In this document: in pieces, positions 5,330-6,044 of the stretch | How the letters are laid out: every line of letters starts with the position of its first letter | Numbering within the stretch: position 1 is the first letter of the stretch | NCBI GenBank assembly: GCA_026712885.1 | Contig: JAPOPO010000368.1 | Coordinates: 1 to 6,044, forward strand | Origin: Rhodospirillales bacterium | GTDB lineage: Bacteria; Pseudomonadota; Alphaproteobacteria; UBA828 | Direction of reading: 5' to 3' | DNA length: 6,044 bases | Made by a program: the position numbers and the translations under genes | The notes under the pieces: model-generated | Told to the model about the DNA's origin: nothing | The model's input: only the letters and a program-made list of their open reading frames with translations | Database searches by the model: none

Positions 5330-5526
5330 GTCGTTCCCTCCCGGCCCGCAAGCCGGTCCACCACGGCAGACAGGCGGGCCTTGTCGCGGTCCAGCTGCTT
5401 CGCCCGCCGCTCCCGGTCCGGCCCTGGCGGCAGGCTTTCGAGCGCCAACCCTTCCGCCGCGACGGCGCGGAACTGTGCGAGCGCGCCGCCCCGATCAGGG
5501 CCGCTATAGATCAACCGGGCCTTCAT
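5326..5526 (-). CDS. Hypothetical small charged protein (66 aa)
   Basis: It begins MKARLIYSGPDRGGALAQF and continues into a charged helical region (GPDRERRAKQLDRDKARLSAVVDRLAG). I do not recognise it. The frame is open further upstream, but I set the start at this ATG because it overlaps the TGA of the 45-aa gene before it (ATGA, 5523-5526) in the manner of other junctions here; it has no good ribosome site of its own, which suits translational coupling. Its TGA in turn overlaps the next ATG. Confidence 0.6.
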   Translation of the reverse strand: MKARLIYSGPDRGGALAQFRAVAAEGLALESLPPGPDRERRAKQLDRDKARLSAVVDRLAGREGTT

Positions 5527-5660
5527 CGGCGGCGCATGAAGCCGGCGAGGCCCCGATGGGCCGCTCGGCGGGCGAGCGTTCCTGCCGCCGCGCCGGGGCC
5601 GCGACTGGCGGACGAAAGCAGCGTGAAAAGGCTCAAGAGCCGGTAGAGCGCGCGAAGCAT
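5523..5660 (-). CDS. 45-aa peptide with hydrophobic N-terminus, first gene of the - strand operon
   Basis: It reads MLRALYRLLSLFTLLSSASRG, then a Gly/Ala-rich link and an Arg-rich end (TLARRAAHRGLAGFMRRR). The first 17 residues form a hydrophobic helix with Arg on one face, so it may sit on or in the membrane. Short proteins of this style exist in alphaproteobacteria, but I cannot name a family. It is easily missed because of its size. The evidence that it is real is the strong ribosome site GGGAGGGAA at 5664-5672, close before the ATG, and the ATGA overlap with the following gene. It is the nearest gene of the element to the tRNA, so it would be the first read by any transcription running out of the tRNA gene. 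Confidence 0.6.
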   Translation of the reverse strand: MLRALYRLLSLFTLLSSASRGPGAAAGTLARRAAHRGLAGFMRRR

Positions 5661-5860
5661 GGCTTCCCTCCCGTTGCGCGCCCGCCGCGCGGCGGCAACC
5701 GGGCGGCCCTGTCCAAGCCGCGCGGCGCGCCTGCATTGCGACGGGCGCGAGCGAGTATGGACACGGAATTCATATCCGGTGCAACGCGGTATAGCTTGAG
5801 GGATATGAAGAGTGCTCGATTGAGAAACTCCCTGTATTTCAAGATGTTATTCCCTAAGTG
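5661..5860. other. Non-coding leader between the - strand operon and the tRNA
   Basis: No gene seen. Bases 5757-5860 are much more AT-rich than the rest and are the natural place for the promoter of the - strand operon and for recombinase accessory sites next to the tRNA. On the - strand, TATACC (ending a CTCAAGCTATACC stretch around 5790-5800) and TTGCAC nearby are promoter-like pieces, but I do not see a well-spaced pair. An open frame running through here into the tRNA is an artefact. Confidence 0.45.
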
Positions 5861-5947
5861 TGGTGGCCGCTGAGGGACTCGAACCCTCACGGGCATACGC
5901 CCCTCGGATTTTAAGTCCGGTCTGTCTACCAATTCCAGCAAGCGGCC
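5861..5947 (-). tRNA. tRNA-Leu (anticodon UAA), complete, with encoded CCA
   Basis: On the - strand the gene starts GGCCGCT and ends AGCGGCC, which pair as the 7-bp acceptor stem, followed by A and an encoded CCA (5861-5863 on the + strand). The D region GGAATTGGTAGACAG, the T arm GAGGG-TTCGAGT-CCCTC, and a long variable arm (GGGGC…GCCC) typical of class II tRNAs are all present. The anticodon loop is CTTAAAA, with TAA at 5911-5913, so it reads UUA leucine codons. Its 3' end faces the island, the usual arrangement when an integrase has used the 3' part of a tRNA gene. Confidence 0.96.
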
Positions 5948-5959
5948 GCAGCCTGGAGC

Positions 5960-6044
5960 CTACTCCCTGCGGGGGACGCGCGCCAGATTGAGCGCTGGCA
6001 GCATCGCCAGCACAAAGACGACGCCGAGCGCCAGGAAGCAGTCC
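5960..6044 (-). CDS. Probable MFS-type transporter, C-terminal fragment (gene runs off the right edge)
   Basis: The - strand frame entering from the right reads DCFLALGVVFVLAMLPALNLAR and ends VPRRE at the TAG at 5960-5962. That is one transmembrane helix preceded by Asp-Cys-Phe and followed by a short basic tail, the typical end of drug/H+ antiporters of the major facilitator family (EmrB/DHA2 type). Only 27 residues are in view, so the family is tentative; a membrane protein is nearly certain. It stops 12 bases before the tRNA gene on the same strand, and is presumably the fixed chromosomal flank. Confidence 0.5.
   Translation of the reverse strand, partial: DCFLALGVVFVLAMLPALNLARVPRRE

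Noticed and set aside
5633..5941. 102-residue open frame on the - strand beginning MLELVDRPDLKSEGRMPVRV
   Set aside because: Its beginning is the translated tRNA-Leu gene itself, a known false-gene pattern; the rest crosses the non-coding leader.
1..6044. CRISPR array, toxin-antitoxin pair, restriction or retron genes
   Set aside because: No spaced repeat series, no recognisable toxin beside the RHH gene, and no methyltransferase, nuclease or reverse transcriptase motifs were seen.

Overview
The window looks like one end of a small, GC-rich genomic island next to a tRNA gene, probably in an alphaproteobacterium. That guess rests on the high GC content, the style of the tyrosine recombinase, and a GcrA-like Cys/His finger in one small protein, so it is moderate at best. 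No gene was recognised to species level.

Layout, left to right. Bases 1-137 are the 3' end of an IS4-type transposase gene that enters from the left, in DNA less GC-rich than the rest. Bases 138-361 hold no gene that I can support, but contain the first copy of a striking 25-bp repeat (296-320). Bases 362-3075 carry seven small, tightly packed genes on the + strand, four of the junctions being ATGA or GTGA stop/start overlaps. They are a basic N-terminus protein, a coiled-coil protein, two halves of a terminase-small-subunit-like DNA-binding protein in two overlapping frames, an acidic helical protein with an internal 24-bp duplication, a Cys/His-finger protein and a 75-aa protein. The second copy of the 25-bp repeat (3067-3091) begins in the last codons of this operon and fills most of the gap to the next one.

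Bases 3110-5660 carry a second set of seven genes on the - strand, converging on the first. Transcribed from the right, they are a 45-aa hydrophobic peptide, three small unknowns, a secreted protein with a signal peptide, a ribbon-helix-helix DNA-binding protein, and last a tyrosine recombinase with all its catalytic residues. A strong 14-bp hairpin lies between the last two. Bases 5661-5860 are a non-coding, partly AT-rich leader. A complete tRNA-Leu(UAA) with encoded CCA lies on the - strand at 5861-5947, followed by the C-terminal end of a probable MFS transporter, which is presumably host chromosome.

Taken together, the recombinase would move the DNA, the ribbon-helix-helix protein would be its regulator or accessory DNA binder, and the terminase-like protein hints at a link to phage packaging, as in phage satellites. 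No replication, capsid, relaxase or known defence gene is visible. The most interesting feature is that the whole + strand operon is bounded by two direct copies of a site with the architecture of a tyrosine-recombinase core site (two arms around a variable centre), one of them directly beside the recombinase gene.
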